From: Methanolinea mesophila
GTDB taxonomy: Archaea; Halobacteriota; Methanomicrobia; Methanomicrobiales; Methanospirillaceae
Length of the DNA stretch: 64,000 nt
Direction: 5' to 3'
Assembly: GCF_017873855.1 (NCBI RefSeq)
Contig: NZ_JAGGKR010000001.1
Coordinates: 1,741,529-1,805,528 of the forward strand
In this document: positions 1-9,581 of the stretch, one piece after another
Layout of the letters: every line of letters starts with the position of its first letter
Numbering within the stretch: the first letter of the stretch is position 1
Notes under the pieces: generated by a model
The model's input: the letters and a program-made list of their open reading frames with translations, nothing else
Database searches by the model: none
Told to the model about the DNA's origin: nothing
Program-made: the position numbers and the translations under genes

Positions 1-838
1 TACCGGGGACGGGGTGAACGATGCCCCAGCGCTCCGGAGAGCGAATATCGGGGTGGCGATGGGCAGCGGGAGCGATGTGGCGAAAGACACCTCTTCCATG
101 ATCGTGACCGACGATGATTTCTCATCGATCGTATCCGGAATCGAAGAAGGGCGCTTTGCCTACGACAACATAAGGAAGGTGACCTATCTTCTCATCTCCA
201 CAGGGTTTGCAGAGATCATTCTCTTTACGCTCGCACTCCTGTTCGGGCTCCCCCTCCCTCTCTTCGCCGTACAGTTGCTCTGGCTGAACCTTGTGACCAA
301 CGGGATACAGGACGTTGCGCTCGCGTTCGAGAAAGGAGAACCCGAGACCATGTCCCGGCCGCCCAGGAGACCTGACGAGGGGGTATTCAATCGCCTCATG
401 GTCCGGCAGACGGTCCTTTCCGGGATGGTGATCGGAATCATCGCGTTCTCCACGTGGTTCTGGCTGCTCCACGAAGGATGGGACGAAGCATTGGCAAGGA
501 GCATGCTGGTGCTGCTCATGGTGCTCCTTGAAAACTTCCATGCCCTGAATTGCAGGTCGGAGTACCGGTCTCTCTTCAGCATTCCGCTCCGGAACAATTA
601 CCTCCTCATAGGCGGGATCGTCATGGCACAGGCGGTACAGATCGCAGCGATGAATATCCCTTTTATGCAGGAGGTACTCCAGATCGGCCCGGTCTCACTC
701 GCTGACTGGGCCGTTTTCCTAACCCTTGCCTCCCTGGTCCTGGTGGTGATGGAGATTTTCAAGTGGAACATGAGAAGACAGGGACATCCGGGGAGCGGCA
801 GGCAGGACGGAGACAGGCCGTCGGCTCCTGGGATCTAG
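1..838 (+). CDS. P-type cation-transporting ATPase, C-terminal part
   Basis: Partial gene that begins before the window. The first visible residues are TGDGVNDAPAL, the conserved hinge motif of the P domain that binds magnesium and ATP phosphates in P-type ATPases. About 80 residues later come the C-terminal membrane segments, including the LLWLNLVTNGIQDVALAFE stretch typical of the Ca2+/Na+/H+ (P2/P3) group, followed by four or so further hydrophobic helices and a polar tail. It should pump a cation across the cytoplasmic membrane at the cost of ATP. The substrate cannot be told because the M4 ion-binding segment and the DKTGT site lie outside the window. Any ATG start inside the window would be false since the reading frame is open to the left edge. 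Confidence 0.93.
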   Translation, partial: TGDGVNDAPALRRANIGVAMGSGSDVAKDTSSMIVTDDDFSSIVSGIEEGRFAYDNIRKVTYLLISTGFAEIILFTLALLFGLPLPLFAVQLLWLNLVTNGIQDVALAFEKGEPETMSRPPRRPDEGVFNRLMVRQTVLSGMVIGIIAFSTWFWLLHEGWDEALARSMLVLLMVLLENFHALNCRSEYRSLFSIPLRNNYLLIGGIVMAQAVQIAAMNIPFMQEVLQIGPVSLADWAVFLTLASLVLVVMEIFKWNMRRQGHPGSGRQDGDRPSAPGI

Positions 839-898
839 CCTGATCCTTGTCATCAGGTACCAGAAAGGACTTTTACCCTTCTTTACCCACCAACCATC

Positions 899-1234
899 AT
901 GGCGAAAGGTAACTTCTGGCTCGGGGCACTCGTCGGGTTCATCGTTATGATAATCCTGAATTTTCTCCCTGTCCTGGGCCCTATCATCGGGGGTTTCGTT
1001 GCCGGGATCATCGCCCGTGGAGGATGGTGGAACGGGGCGAAGGCAGGGTTCGTCGCCGGCATCTTCGGTGCGATCGTGCTCGGTATCATCTTTACCGTGG
1101 GCGGGATGATCTTTCTCGGCATCTTTGGTTTCCTGGGGGGGCTTGGGCTATTGGTGATATTTATCGCCCTGGCTCTCTACAGCGCTCTCCTGGGACTGGT
1201 CGGCGGGGCACTCGGCGGACTGATCGCGAAGTAA
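899..1234 (+). CDS. Small glycine-rich membrane protein (DUF5518-like)
   Basis: 111 residues, nearly all hydrophobic and rich in glycine, with three to four predicted membrane helices and a GGWWNGAKAGFVAG segment after the second. This pattern fits the DUF5518 family of small archaeal membrane proteins, whose function is not known. The gene stands alone: the P-type ATPase ends 60 bases before it and a run of T follows its stop. The start ATG is the first codon of the ORF with an AT-rich stretch and no strong Shine-Dalgarno before it. The glycine periodicity would suit tight helix packing, but no activity can be assigned. Confidence 0.75.
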   Translation: MAKGNFWLGALVGFIVMIILNFLPVLGPIIGGFVAGIIARGGWWNGAKAGFVAGIFGAIVLGIIFTVGGMIFLGIFGFLGGLGLLVIFIALALYSALLGLVGGALGGLIAK

Positions 1235-1246
1235 ATTGGTATATCA

Positions 1247-1254
1247 TTTTTTTT
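1247..1254 (+). terminator. T-rich terminator
   Basis: Eight consecutive T residues 12 bases after the stop of the small membrane protein gene, the usual archaeal termination signal. There is no clear hairpin before it. Confidence 0.5.
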
Positions 1255-1441
1255 GGCGATACTCACTATCGCCTGATTCTAATGTTAATCCCCGGAGACG
1301 GGACCCTGACACAGGGATTCACGGGACCCGATAGTCGGGCTTGGTGAACGGATGGCGGGACATCGAATCCGGTACCGGGCTCCCGGCCGCCTTTCCGGAT
1401 CTGGCAAGGCCGTTCTCATATCGGGGAAATTCCGCGATATT

Positions 1442-2143
1442 TCAGCGATTGAGCCAATGAAACGCCTTTTCCACGAATTGTTTCGCATCCTGTCCGATAC
1501 AATCGCCGTGGGCGATGATCAGTCTGTCAAAGTCCCAGGAAAGTAGTTTCTCCAGAGATTTCCTGGCTGCATTCCGGTTGATAAAGGATAGCCTGATGTC
1601 GAGCGGGACGCCGCCGTGCGGTTCTGCGACGCCTGCCATTCTGATCAATGCGTTGCGAAAGGGGCTGCCCTTCACCAGGGGATGAACCTGAATGAGATCA
1701 TCCAGGATGACCGTGTGCGATTTTTTATGAAAGAAGAAGATTTCCTCGATGAGAGGGTTGCCCCTGAACGCACACTGATCGATATCATCCGACCAGCCGG
1801 AACCCGGTATGTCCCCCAGGATTCCGGTCACGGGAAAGGACCCTTTTTTCAAGGTGAACGGGGTGGGCCGTGGAACCCACAACTCCGCCCCGGGAAACAG
1901 GGTATGCCATTCGTCCAACCGCCAGACGTGCCTCGGGGTTGCTGCAATGAGATAACGGACCGCTCCCAGACCGGTGATTCGTTCGAGCATATCAAATGGC
2001 AAGGACACGGGGGAATCCACCCATAACGAACCGTCAGAGAGCTTCACGACGGTCATGCGGGTCGTAAAAGTTACTCCGGAGTCCCGGACGGGCGGCCCGT
2101 CAATGATCCACACATCCTCTGCAAATGATTCAAAGCCGGACAT
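1442..2143 (-). CDS. DUF4336 family protein
   Basis: 233 residues when started at the ATG at 2143 (MSGFESFAEDVWIIDGP). A longer frame upstream would overlap the rubrerythrin gene, so the inner start with AGAGG about ten bases before it is preferred. The sequence resembles DUF4336 proteins, which have a metallo-beta-lactamase-like fold: a strand-rich start, TPRHVWRLDEWHTLFPGAELW, then a conserved C-terminal AHGDCIG. The histidines in TPRHVWRLDEWH and AHGD could be remnants of metal ligands, but the full HxHxDH motif is absent, so catalytic activity is uncertain. Function unknown. It lies downstream of rubrerythrin in the same direction. Confidence 0.7.
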   Translation of the reverse strand: MSGFESFAEDVWIIDGPPVRDSGVTFTTRMTVVKLSDGSLWVDSPVSLPFDMLERITGLGAVRYLIAATPRHVWRLDEWHTLFPGAELWVPRPTPFTLKKGSFPVTGILGDIPGSGWSDDIDQCAFRGNPLIEEIFFFHKKSHTVILDDLIQVHPLVKGSPFRNALIRMAGVAEPHGGVPLDIRLSFINRNAARKSLEKLLSWDFDRLIIAHGDCIGQDAKQFVEKAFHWLNR

Positions 2144-2268
2144 TTTTGCAATGCCTCTTACAGTTGCCGGGACTTTAATATACTCATTAAGAGTAAGAAG
2201 CGGTGATTTTTCGTTCCCGGGTAACACTGCATCAGTCGGAGAAAAAATGAAATCCTGAATGAAAACGC

Positions 2269-2841
2269 TCAGTAATTCTCGCACCACAGTTCGAAGTATG
2301 CCCGTGGATGCGTGCAGACCGGGCAGTTGAGGGGGGCCGAAGTGCTCTCCAGGACAAACCCGCAATTCCTGCATTTCCAATGGACCGGGGTGTCTCGCTT
2401 GAATACGCGGTCCTCCTCAACATCCTCGAGGAGTTTTCGGTAACGGCGTTCGTGGTAGGACTCCACCTTCGCCACCTGCCTGAAGGTATTGGCAACGTCC
2501 GGAAACCCTTCTTTTTCGGCAGTATCGCCAAAGCCGGGATAAAGCGTGCCCCATTCGAAATGCTCCCCGTCTGCTCCTGCCCTGAGGTTCTGTGCGGTGC
2601 TGCCGATGACCCCTCCGGGATAGGCGGCGGATATTTCCACCATTCCGCCCATCAGGTGGGTAAAAAAGAGCTTCGCATGCTCCTTCTCGTTGTCGGAGGT
2701 CTCGAGGAAGATCGCGGATATCTGTTCGTATCCCTCTTTCTTCGCGACGCTCGCAAAGAACGAGTACCGGGTCCGGGCCTGGGACTCCCCGGCGAATGCG
2801 GCGAGGAGGTTCTTCTCCGTCCGGCTGCCTTTCAGTTCCAT
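2269..2841 (-). CDS. rbr: Rubrerythrin
   Basis: 190 residues. The N-terminal ferritin-like four-helix domain carries the di-iron ligand pattern ([38 protein letters not shown]). The C-terminal rubredoxin-like domain has two CxxC pairs (CRNCG and CPVC) for one iron. Rubrerythrins reduce hydrogen peroxide in the cytoplasm of anaerobes, usually taking electrons from rubredoxin or a flavoprotein. The start at 2841 has GGTGGATC just upstream; the open frame runs 27 codons further but with no family similarity. It is transcribed alone or ahead of the DUF4336 gene. Confidence 0.95.
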   Translation of the reverse strand: MELKGSRTEKNLLAAFAGESQARTRYSFFASVAKKEGYEQISAIFLETSDNEKEHAKLFFTHLMGGMVEISAAYPGGVIGSTAQNLRAGADGEHFEWGTLYPGFGDTAEKEGFPDVANTFRQVAKVESYHERRYRKLLEDVEEDRVFKRDTPVHWKCRNCGFVLESTSAPLNCPVCTHPRAYFELWCENY

Positions 2842-2985
2842 GGGATCTGATCCACCCGGAAATCGAAAAAAGGTATGTTTTTTCTTTGGATCCCGGCGTG
2901 GCGGGAATGATCCCTTGAACAACCGGTATCCTGGGCAGGTTCACCAAAAAGCCCTAATCAGGACGAATTAAAATGAGGTGCCCGA

Positions 2986-4461
2986 TCAGCACGCAGGTTT
3001 CCCGGCGTCCTTCTTCTGCCGGTCCTTCTCCTGGTAGCCTTCCAGGAGCACAGTACAGACGTTCTTCACCGGCCGATCGGTATGGCCGCTGAGGTGGAAC
3101 TCGCAGAACGGGCAGGAACTGATCACGATCCCGGCCCCGGTCTTCTCGATCTCCCGCCGACGGTTTTCGGCAAGTGCGGCGGCCTCTTCCGGTACTCCCG
3201 ACCGGACACCGCCTCCGGATCCGCAACAGATTGATGGCATTTCGACGAGGTCCACTACCTGGGTGATCAGCTCCCTGGGCTGGTTCCTGATCCCCTGGCC
3301 CCGGAGGAGGTGGCAGGGGTCGTGATAGGTCGCCTTCACCGGGAGGCGTGCGGGGGGTTCGATCCCGCATTTCGTGAGCAGTTCGTTGATGTCTATCACC
3401 CGGAAGGGGAGGTTTTGATAGTCATGCTTCATTGTGGACCCGCACCCGGCGCACATGGTCACCACAGTATCGATCTTCCGGAACGCGTAGGCGTCGATGT
3501 TCCTCCGTTTCAGAGTGTCCAGGAAGTCGACCTGCCCGGTCCTGATAAGGGGCGAACCGCAGCAGACCTGCTCCTTGGGAATTATAATCCGGAAACCGTT
3601 TCTCCGGAGCACCTCCATCGCGTTCAGGGCTGTCTTCGGGAGGCGCTGGTTGTACATGCAGCCCACGAAGAATCCCACGGTCCCTTTCAGTTCCCCGTAC
3701 GGCTCGAGGACCTCGGGGACTTGTTCCAGGAAGGTGGGCTCGGTCCGGTCGACGCTCCTTCCAGTCTCCCTGACCATCTTCGCCACCTCCTGGTGCCGGG
3801 GGAGGGTCAGACCTTTCTTGTTGGCCATCGCCCGGAGCTTCTCGATTGCCTTCCCCGGCATCTCGATCTCCTTGGGGCAGACCTTCCAGCAGGCCTGGCA
3901 TGAGGTACAGGTGAAGAGTCCGGAGTTCACCGCCTCGGTGACCCGGTCGCATCCGTCACGGGGGTCGAGGGCCAGGCGGGTGTCCTGCCGCATGGCGGTG
4001 GGCCCTGCGAACTCTATTACCTGGAGGGCGGGGCAGACCGAGACGCAGGCCATGCACTCGATGCAGCTCCGGAGCGGTTTTAAGAGATCCACCTCTTCCA
4101 TATTCGGCATGCGGAACTCCGCACCCGGAATAAGGCGGGGAAGAGCCCGGATATAGGGCTTTAAGTCCACCACGAGGTCGCGGGTAATGGGGAGGTTGAG
4201 GGGTTCGATGACCATCCCGTCCTTTGCCTCTTCCATGCATGCGAGGGCCGGCTCGCCGTTCACCCGGAGCGCACAGCTCCCGCACTGGCCCGACTCGCAG
4301 CAATAACGGTAGCAGAGGGTGGGGTCGATCTCGTCATGGATGGCATGGAGCACGTGGAGCACCCTTGCCCCGTCGTTCACCTGCACGGTGTAATTCTGGA
4401 AATGCGGCTCCTTGTCGTGCACGGGGTCGAAACGGAAAACCCTGGCGCTGATCTCCTTCAT
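2986..4461 (-). CDS. tfrB: Thiol:fumarate reductase iron-sulfur subunit B
   Basis: 491 residues. The N-terminal 110 residues are a [2Fe-2S] ferredoxin-type domain (CYRYCCESGQCGSC and a later C). Then come two [4Fe-4S] motifs (CIECMACVSVCP and CTSCQACWKVCP). The C-terminal half is HdrB-like with two CCG domains (VCCGSP, CAGCGSTMKHDY, ICCGSGGGVR). This fused architecture is that of TfrB, which oxidises coenzymes M and B to the heterodisulfide while TfrA reduces fumarate to succinate for biosynthesis. The ATG at 4461 overlaps the tfrA stop as ATGA, which favours it over the in-frame GTG six bases upstream. It forms an operon with tfrA. Confidence 0.93.
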   Translation of the reverse strand: MKEISARVFRFDPVHDKEPHFQNYTVQVNDGARVLHVLHAIHDEIDPTLCYRYCCESGQCGSCALRVNGEPALACMEEAKDGMVIEPLNLPITRDLVVDLKPYIRALPRLIPGAEFRMPNMEEVDLLKPLRSCIECMACVSVCPALQVIEFAGPTAMRQDTRLALDPRDGCDRVTEAVNSGLFTCTSCQACWKVCPKEIEMPGKAIEKLRAMANKKGLTLPRHQEVAKMVRETGRSVDRTEPTFLEQVPEVLEPYGELKGTVGFFVGCMYNQRLPKTALNAMEVLRRNGFRIIIPKEQVCCGSPLIRTGQVDFLDTLKRRNIDAYAFRKIDTVVTMCAGCGSTMKHDYQNLPFRVIDINELLTKCGIEPPARLPVKATYHDPCHLLRGQGIRNQPRELITQVVDLVEMPSICCGSGGGVRSGVPEEAAALAENRRREIEKTGAGIVISSCPFCEFHLSGHTDRPVKNVCTVLLEGYQEKDRQKKDAGKPAC

Positions 4462-6083
4462 TCCCACACCCCCGTCTCGATCCCTTCCCGGTCTTTCGCG
4501 AGATATGTGTGCTTATACGGGGAATGCTGGACGTCCCAGGCCTGGGTCACGTCCCTCCTCACGTGGGCGCCCCTCGACTCTTTCCGGAGCAGGGCCGCCC
4601 GGCAGACGAGGGAGGCGGTGAGCAGCATGTTCTGGACGGTGCAGCACTGGACAAGGTTCTCGGGTGTCGCGGCCCGGAGCCGGAGCGTTCCAAGGTGGTT
4701 GATGATACCTGCGGTCTTTGCCAGTCCCTGTTCCGTCCGGAATATCCCCGCTCCTTCCCACATTGCGGTCTGGAGGGACCGCGTTACATGGAAGGGATTG
4801 GTGTCCCCGGTAAGGAATCCATCTAGCCGGGCCTGCTGGGCCCCGATCTGGGCTTCGTCGATACGGCGGCCCCTGATCTCCGCTTTGCCCGCCGATTCGC
4901 CTGCCCTTTTTCCGAATACCTGGGTATCCGCGAGCGCGTTCCCCCCCAGCCGGTTTGCGCCGTGTACCCCCCCGGTCACCTCTCCGCACGCATAGAGCCC
5001 GGGGAGGGTAGTCTCAGCCCGGGGGCTGATCCTCAGCCCTCCCATCATGTGGTGGGCGGTGGGGGCCACTTCCATCGGTTCATCCCGGATATCCACCCCG
5101 AATTTTTTAAACTGCTCGAGCATCACCGGGAGCCTGCTCTCGATCTGGTGCCTCGGGAGATGGGTCACGTCGAGGTGGACTCCTCCATGGGCAGTCCCCC
5201 GCCCCTCCAGGATCTCGGTCGCGATTGACCTGGCGACCACGTCGCGGGTGGAGAGTTCCATCCGCTCGGGGTCGTACATTTTCATGAACCGTTCACCGAG
5301 GCTGTTCTTGAGGACCCCTCCTTCACCCCGGACCGCCTCGGTGACCAGCCGGCCTCTCGCATCGTAGGGGTATACCGCGCCGGTGGGATGGAACTGGACC
5401 TGTTCCATGTCGATGACCTCCGCCCCCGCCCGGTAGCCAAGGGCGAACCCGTCGCCGGTCCCCGAGGAGGAGTTGGTGGAGATATCGTAAATTCGGGTCC
5501 CCCCGCCGGTGGCGAGCACTACGCTGTCGGCGGAGAATATGACCATTTCTCCCTTGCGGTCGAGCCCGACCGCCCCGTTCACCCTGCCCTCATCGGTGAG
5601 CAGATCGATCACCGTGACCTCGTCCTCGATCTCAGCGTCTGTCGAGGCCAGGCGGTCCATGAGCGTCATCATCATCTCGTGGCCGGTCCTGTCCCCTGCG
5701 TAGCAGGTGCGGGGAAACCGCTGCCCGCCGAAGGGCCGCTGGGCCACCTCGCAGCAGTCGGTCACGTCGAAGACCGCACCCCAGTGGAGAAGGTCGTCCA
5801 TTCGCTGCGGGGCCTCGTCGACCAGGATCCGGACGAGTTCCCGGTCGTTTAAGTAGCCTCCCCCCTTGAGCGTGTCCTCGTAGTGGATCTCGCAGGAGTC
5901 TTCTTTCCTGAGCACCGCATTGTAGCCCCCTTCGGCCATGGGGGTGCAGCCACCCTTTCCGGCGATGGTTTTAGAGACCAGGAGTGTTTCCCCGTAGTTA
6001 GAGGCCTCGATCGCTGCCCGGACTCCGGCCCCTCCGCTGCCGATAATCAGGACGTGGTAATCCCTCACACAATCAGAACGCAT
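4458..6083 (-). CDS. tfrA: Thiol:fumarate reductase flavoprotein subunit A
   Basis: 541 residues of the succinate dehydrogenase/fumarate reductase flavoprotein family. The N-terminus has the FAD-binding IIGSGGAGVRAAIEAS fold. The middle has the substrate and capping domain, and near residue 350 the HHMMGGLRISPRAETTLPGLYACGE segment, followed by GGVHGANRLGGNALADTQVFG. It reduces fumarate in the cytoplasm with electrons from TfrB. The pair feeds the reductive, incomplete TCA branch of methanogens. The gene is first in the tfrAB operon, and its promoter lies in the 62-base gap shared with the divergent aspartate kinase gene. Confidence 0.94.
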   Translation of the reverse strand: MRSDCVRDYHVLIIGSGGAGVRAAIEASNYGETLLVSKTIAGKGGCTPMAEGGYNAVLRKEDSCEIHYEDTLKGGGYLNDRELVRILVDEAPQRMDDLLHWGAVFDVTDCCEVAQRPFGGQRFPRTCYAGDRTGHEMMMTLMDRLASTDAEIEDEVTVIDLLTDEGRVNGAVGLDRKGEMVIFSADSVVLATGGGTRIYDISTNSSSGTGDGFALGYRAGAEVIDMEQVQFHPTGAVYPYDARGRLVTEAVRGEGGVLKNSLGERFMKMYDPERMELSTRDVVARSIATEILEGRGTAHGGVHLDVTHLPRHQIESRLPVMLEQFKKFGVDIRDEPMEVAPTAHHMMGGLRISPRAETTLPGLYACGEVTGGVHGANRLGGNALADTQVFGKRAGESAGKAEIRGRRIDEAQIGAQQARLDGFLTGDTNPFHVTRSLQTAMWEGAGIFRTEQGLAKTAGIINHLGTLRLRAATPENLVQCCTVQNMLLTASLVCRAALLRKESRGAHVRRDVTQAWDVQHSPYKHTYLAKDREGIETGVWE

Positions 6084-6145
6084 CTTATTATTTCATGCGG
6101 CCTATACTTACATAAATAGATGGTTAAAGGACAGAGTGAGCCAGA
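6084..6145. promoter_or_regulatory. Divergent promoter region, tfrA / aspartate kinase
   Basis: A 62-base AT-rich gap between two divergent starts. TATA-like CATAAATA near 6111-6118 sits about 30 bases before the aspartate kinase ATG. In the other direction CTATTTATG in the same stretch could serve tfrA. The two promoters must overlap or lie back to back. Confidence 0.45.
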
Positions 6146-7546
6146 ATGAGATTTTTAATGAAATTTGGCGGAACATCCGTTGCCGACGCAGACAGCGTCA
6201 CGCAGGTGGTCGACATCGTGGAACGCCACTACCTGCGCGATGATGAGGTCGCGGTAGTAGTCTCTGCGCAGCGGGGAGTAACCGACCAGCTCATCGCGAT
6301 CGCAGAGGAGATCGTGAAAAGCCAGGATACCAGTACCATCGGGTCCTTCATCCACTCGCTGCGGGTGAGGCATGAGAAGGTGCTCAACCAGGTCGCCGGG
6401 GACTACGCATCCGAGGCCTGCAAGGAGATGGAAAACCGTCTCGCCAACCTGGAGAACATCCTCGACGCGGTCCACCACCTCAGGGAACTCACTCCCCGCT
6501 CACGGGACTACATCATCACCTTCGGGGAGCGGCTCAACGCCCTGGTGGTCTGCGCGGCATTCCGGCAACGGGGGATCCCTTCCACTGTGCTCGACGGGTG
6601 CGAGGCCGGGATCGTCACCACCCCGCAGCACGGGGAGGCGATGGCGCTCCCCGCGAGCGACGGCAGGATCAAGAGCCGGCTGCTCCCCCTGCTCACCGAG
6701 ATGGTTCCGGTGGTGATGGGGTTCATGGGATGCACCGAGAACGGGATCATCACCACGCTCGGGAGGAGCGGCTCGGATTACTCGGCGGCCATACTGGGCG
6801 CAGGGATAGACGCGGACGAGATCTGGATCTGGACCGACGTGGACGGGATCATGACCTCGGACCCCCGGGTGATCGACAACGCCCGGGTACTCTCCACCAT
6901 CTCCTACCTGGAGGTCATGGAACTCTCCTACTTCGGGGCGAAGGTCATGCACCCCCGCTCCATCGAGCCCGCGATGAGAAAGAACATCCTGGTGCGGGTG
7001 AAGAACACCTTCAACCCCGATCATCCGGGGACCTGCATCGTGCATCATGAGAAGCGGGATACCCGTGTGGTAAAGGCCCTTACCTACATCGACAAGGTCG
7101 CGCTGGTCAGCATCTGCGGGGCCCAGATGATCGGCCGGCCGGGGGTGGCCAAAATGATCTTCTCGGCGCTCGCGGACGCCGAGGTGAACGTGATGATGAT
7201 CTCCCAGGGCTCCTCGGAGGCGAACATCACCCTGATCATCGACGAGACCCAGCTGAATATCGCGAAGGTGGCCCTGACCGCACTGGTCAAGCAGGGGATG
7301 GTCAGGGAAGTGACCACCAACAGGGACGTCTGTGCCGTTGCGGTGGTCGGCTGCGGTATGGCAGGAGCACGGGGGACCGGGGGCAGGATATTCACCGCGC
7401 TGGGCGAGGCGGGGATCAACGTGATGATGATCTCCCAGGGCTCATCCGAGGTGAACATCTCGTTCGTGGTGGACCAGGCCGACGGTCAGAAGGCGATGAG
7501 GACGCTCCACGACGAGTTCAGGCTCTCCGAGGAAGACGATGAGTAA
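6146..7546 (+). CDS. lysC: Aspartate kinase
   Basis: 466 residues. KFGGTS near the N-terminus is the amino-acid kinase signature, GRSGSDYSAAILGA and WTDVDGIMTSDPR form the nucleotide and aspartate sites. Two C-terminal ACT domains (about 310-466) each contain the NVMMISQGSSE motif, the usual site of feedback binding by lysine or threonine. It phosphorylates aspartate as the first step to lysine, threonine and methionine. The C-terminus overlaps the purM start by eight bases, so the two are probably co-translated even though they serve different pathways. Confidence 0.95.
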   Translation: MRFLMKFGGTSVADADSVTQVVDIVERHYLRDDEVAVVVSAQRGVTDQLIAIAEEIVKSQDTSTIGSFIHSLRVRHEKVLNQVAGDYASEACKEMENRLANLENILDAVHHLRELTPRSRDYIITFGERLNALVVCAAFRQRGIPSTVLDGCEAGIVTTPQHGEAMALPASDGRIKSRLLPLLTEMVPVVMGFMGCTENGIITTLGRSGSDYSAAILGAGIDADEIWIWTDVDGIMTSDPRVIDNARVLSTISYLEVMELSYFGAKVMHPRSIEPAMRKNILVRVKNTFNPDHPGTCIVHHEKRDTRVVKALTYIDKVALVSICGAQMIGRPGVAKMIFSALADAEVNVMMISQGSSEANITLIIDETQLNIAKVALTALVKQGMVREVTTNRDVCAVAVVGCGMAGARGTGGRIFTALGEAGINVMMISQGSSEVNISFVVDQADGQKAMRTLHDEFRLSEEDDE

Positions 7547-8534
7547 GGTCCATACCTACCGGGAGGCAGGGGTCGATATCGACCTGGAATCCGAGGCGAT
7601 CGGGTCTCTGGTGAAGAACCTGACCTATCGCCGGAAGGGCGACCACACGATGATAGGCGGCGTCGGCCATTTCGCCGGCCTGATGAGGTTCGGGGAGAAG
7701 GTCCTGGCCATGACCGTCGACGGGGTGGGGACCAAGATGCTGGTCGCGGACCGGCAGAAGGACTGGACCACGGTAGGGATCGACTGCATCGCAATGAACG
7801 TGAACGACCTCTACGTGATGAACATCGAACCGATCTCCTTTGTCGACTATATCGCCACCGACTCCCTCGATAAGGAGAAGATGGCCCAGATAGGAAAGGG
7901 GCTCGACGAAGGGGCGCGGCAGGCCAACATCGATATCGTCGGGGGAGAGACCGCCACCCTGAAAGGCCTGGTGACCGGGCTCGACCTTGCGGGCACCTGC
8001 CTGGGGGTCCAGGACCGGGACAAGGTGATCACCGGAGAGAAGATCCGCCCGGGCGACCTGATCTTCGGTATTCCTTCCACAGGGGTACACAGCAACGGGC
8101 TCACCCTGGCCAGGAAAGTAGTGGAAGAACATTCGGCCTGGGACAGGAAATTGCCGGGCGGCGAGAGCATCGGAGAAGCGCTCCTCACCCCGACACGTAT
8201 CTACCACCCCGTGCTCCGGGTAACCGCAGAGGCGGAGATCCACGGGATGTGCCACATTACCGGCGGAGGGCTGCTCAATTTCCGCCGTCTTTCACGGTAC
8301 GGATTCCGGTTCACCGATCCCCTGGAACCCCAGGAGATATTCTCCTGGATGAAGGAGACGGGGAGGATCCCGGACGAAGAGCTTTACCGGACCTTCAATA
8401 TGGGGATGGGGTATGCATTCGTAGCCCCGGCATCGAGCATGGATGCGATAAAAAAGACGTTCCCGGACGCAAAAAGAGTCGGGGAGGTCACCGGGGAGCC
8501 GGGGATCTTCCTTCGCGACCTGGAAATCAACTGA
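7539..8534 (+). CDS. purM: Phosphoribosylformylglycinamidine cyclo-ligase
   Basis: 331 residues, the usual PurM length. Typical features are GGVGHFAGLM near residue 50, the AMTVDGVGTKMLVA segment, the DCIAMNVNDLYVMNIEP motif, GGETATLKG, and GIPSTGVHSNGLTLARKV. The enzyme closes the imidazole ring in the fifth step of purine synthesis using ATP. Its ATG lies inside the end of the aspartate kinase gene. purF, another purine gene, is found at 10.7 kb in a separate transcript. Confidence 0.95.
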   Translation: MSKVHTYREAGVDIDLESEAIGSLVKNLTYRRKGDHTMIGGVGHFAGLMRFGEKVLAMTVDGVGTKMLVADRQKDWTTVGIDCIAMNVNDLYVMNIEPISFVDYIATDSLDKEKMAQIGKGLDEGARQANIDIVGGETATLKGLVTGLDLAGTCLGVQDRDKVITGEKIRPGDLIFGIPSTGVHSNGLTLARKVVEEHSAWDRKLPGGESIGEALLTPTRIYHPVLRVTAEAEIHGMCHITGGGLLNFRRLSRYGFRFTDPLEPQEIFSWMKETGRIPDEELYRTFNMGMGYAFVAPASSMDAIKKTFPDAKRVGEVTGEPGIFLRDLEIN

Positions 8535-8541
8535 ACTTTTT

Positions 8542-9087
8542 TTATTCTTCGATTTCGCACTCTTCGACGACTTCGATCGGAGTCACTTTGGCCTTGTCCG
8601 CGAGTATGGCGGAATTCCCGGTGAGATCGTCGATGATCAGGGTTACCGGGAGGGTCCCCGCCCGGACCTGCTCGAGCTGTTTCTTGATGGCGAGCGCTTT
8701 TTCCTGTTCCTCCGGGTCGTCCTCGTTCCAGCAGATCAGGTTATCGATGACCGTCTCAACCCTGCAGATGACCCCCTCTACGTTGGAGACAAAACCCTCG
8801 CATGCCGGTCCGGGGTCAACCCTCACCCCGAGCTCCGGGATCCGTATGATCCCGGTGGTGCTCCGTACTACCCGGACGTTGAGATCTTCTTCCGATTCGA
8901 CCCGCAGTTCCCAGCGTGACGGCTCGGCGTTCTCGAGGAGCTGGGTCTCTGCAAAACGCCACCCGCAGGAAGGACAGCACGCGGAAATTATCAGGATCCC
9001 TTTAAAATAGGGTATATTTTCGGTCTGGTACAGGTATTCGATATCGGCGTTGCACACCGGGCAGGGACCGGGAACGGCTGTCCGCAC
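8542..9087 (-). CDS. ZPR1-type zinc finger protein
   Basis: 181 residues. The N-terminus has CPVC followed about 25 residues later by CCPSCGW, the ZPR1 zinc ribbon. The remainder is the beta-rich partner domain (GIIRIPELGVRVDPGPACEGFVSNVEGVI), as in the single-unit archaeal ZPR1 proteins. Eukaryotic ZPR1 works as a folding factor for the elongation factor eEF1A; the archaeal role is presumably related but is inference. The GTG start at 9087 directly follows the sepF stop with no spacer, so the two are in one operon. Confidence 0.88.
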   Translation of the reverse strand: MRTAVPGPCPVCNADIEYLYQTENIPYFKGILIISACCPSCGWRFAETQLLENAEPSRWELRVESEEDLNVRVVRSTTGIIRIPELGVRVDPGPACEGFVSNVEGVICRVETVIDNLICWNEDDPEEQEKALAIKKQLEQVRAGTLPVTLIIDDLTGNSAILADKAKVTPIEVVEECEIEE

Positions 9088-9459
9088 CTAGACGACCCCG
9101 CCGATCTTATCCCGCGAGATCTTGACCGACATGGGGGTTATTACCACGTAGCGCTGGTCTCCAAGACCGATAATGTCCCCGTTCACATCCTTTGCAACTT
9201 CTTTTAAGTCTTTTAACACCCGCTCGTACATCACTTTGTCCATCTTCAGCCTGGCGATGTCGACAATGACGATGTTCCCGTTATAAACCTCGTCCTTTAT
9301 CTTCGGGCTGTCCTTGATATCTCCGATGGTGGCGATCTTGACGAAGAGGGCGGGCGCCGAGGATTCAGCCTCTTCGTATGCTTCCAGATCGAGGTCCATA
9401 TAATCGTCCTCGGAGGTGGGGGTACTCCTGCCAAGAAGGGTGTCCAGAAACTTTACCAT
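9088..9459 (-). CDS. sepF: Cell division protein SepF
   Basis: 123 residues. An acidic N-terminus begins with a short amphipathic stretch (MVKFLDTLLGR) that is likely to bind membrane, then the conserved SepF core of about 85 residues starting FVKIATIGDIKD and ending VVITPMSVKISRD. Archaeal SepF anchors FtsZ at the division site. The start at 9459 gives the expected length and the amphipathic helix. It is followed directly by the ZPR1-type gene. Confidence 0.92.
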   Translation of the reverse strand: MVKFLDTLLGRSTPTSEDDYMDLDLEAYEEAESSAPALFVKIATIGDIKDSPKIKDEVYNGNIVIVDIARLKMDKVMYERVLKDLKEVAKDVNGDIIGLGDQRYVVITPMSVKISRDKIGGVV

Positions 9460-9581
9460 AGAGAAACTTGTTATTTGAATTTTATTTAATAGTATCTATT
9501 CTCTAAACCGGCGAATGGGTATCCGGGCCCCGATATGGGGCGCATAAACCCATGACATCCCGGCTCCCGCACGGGACCCGG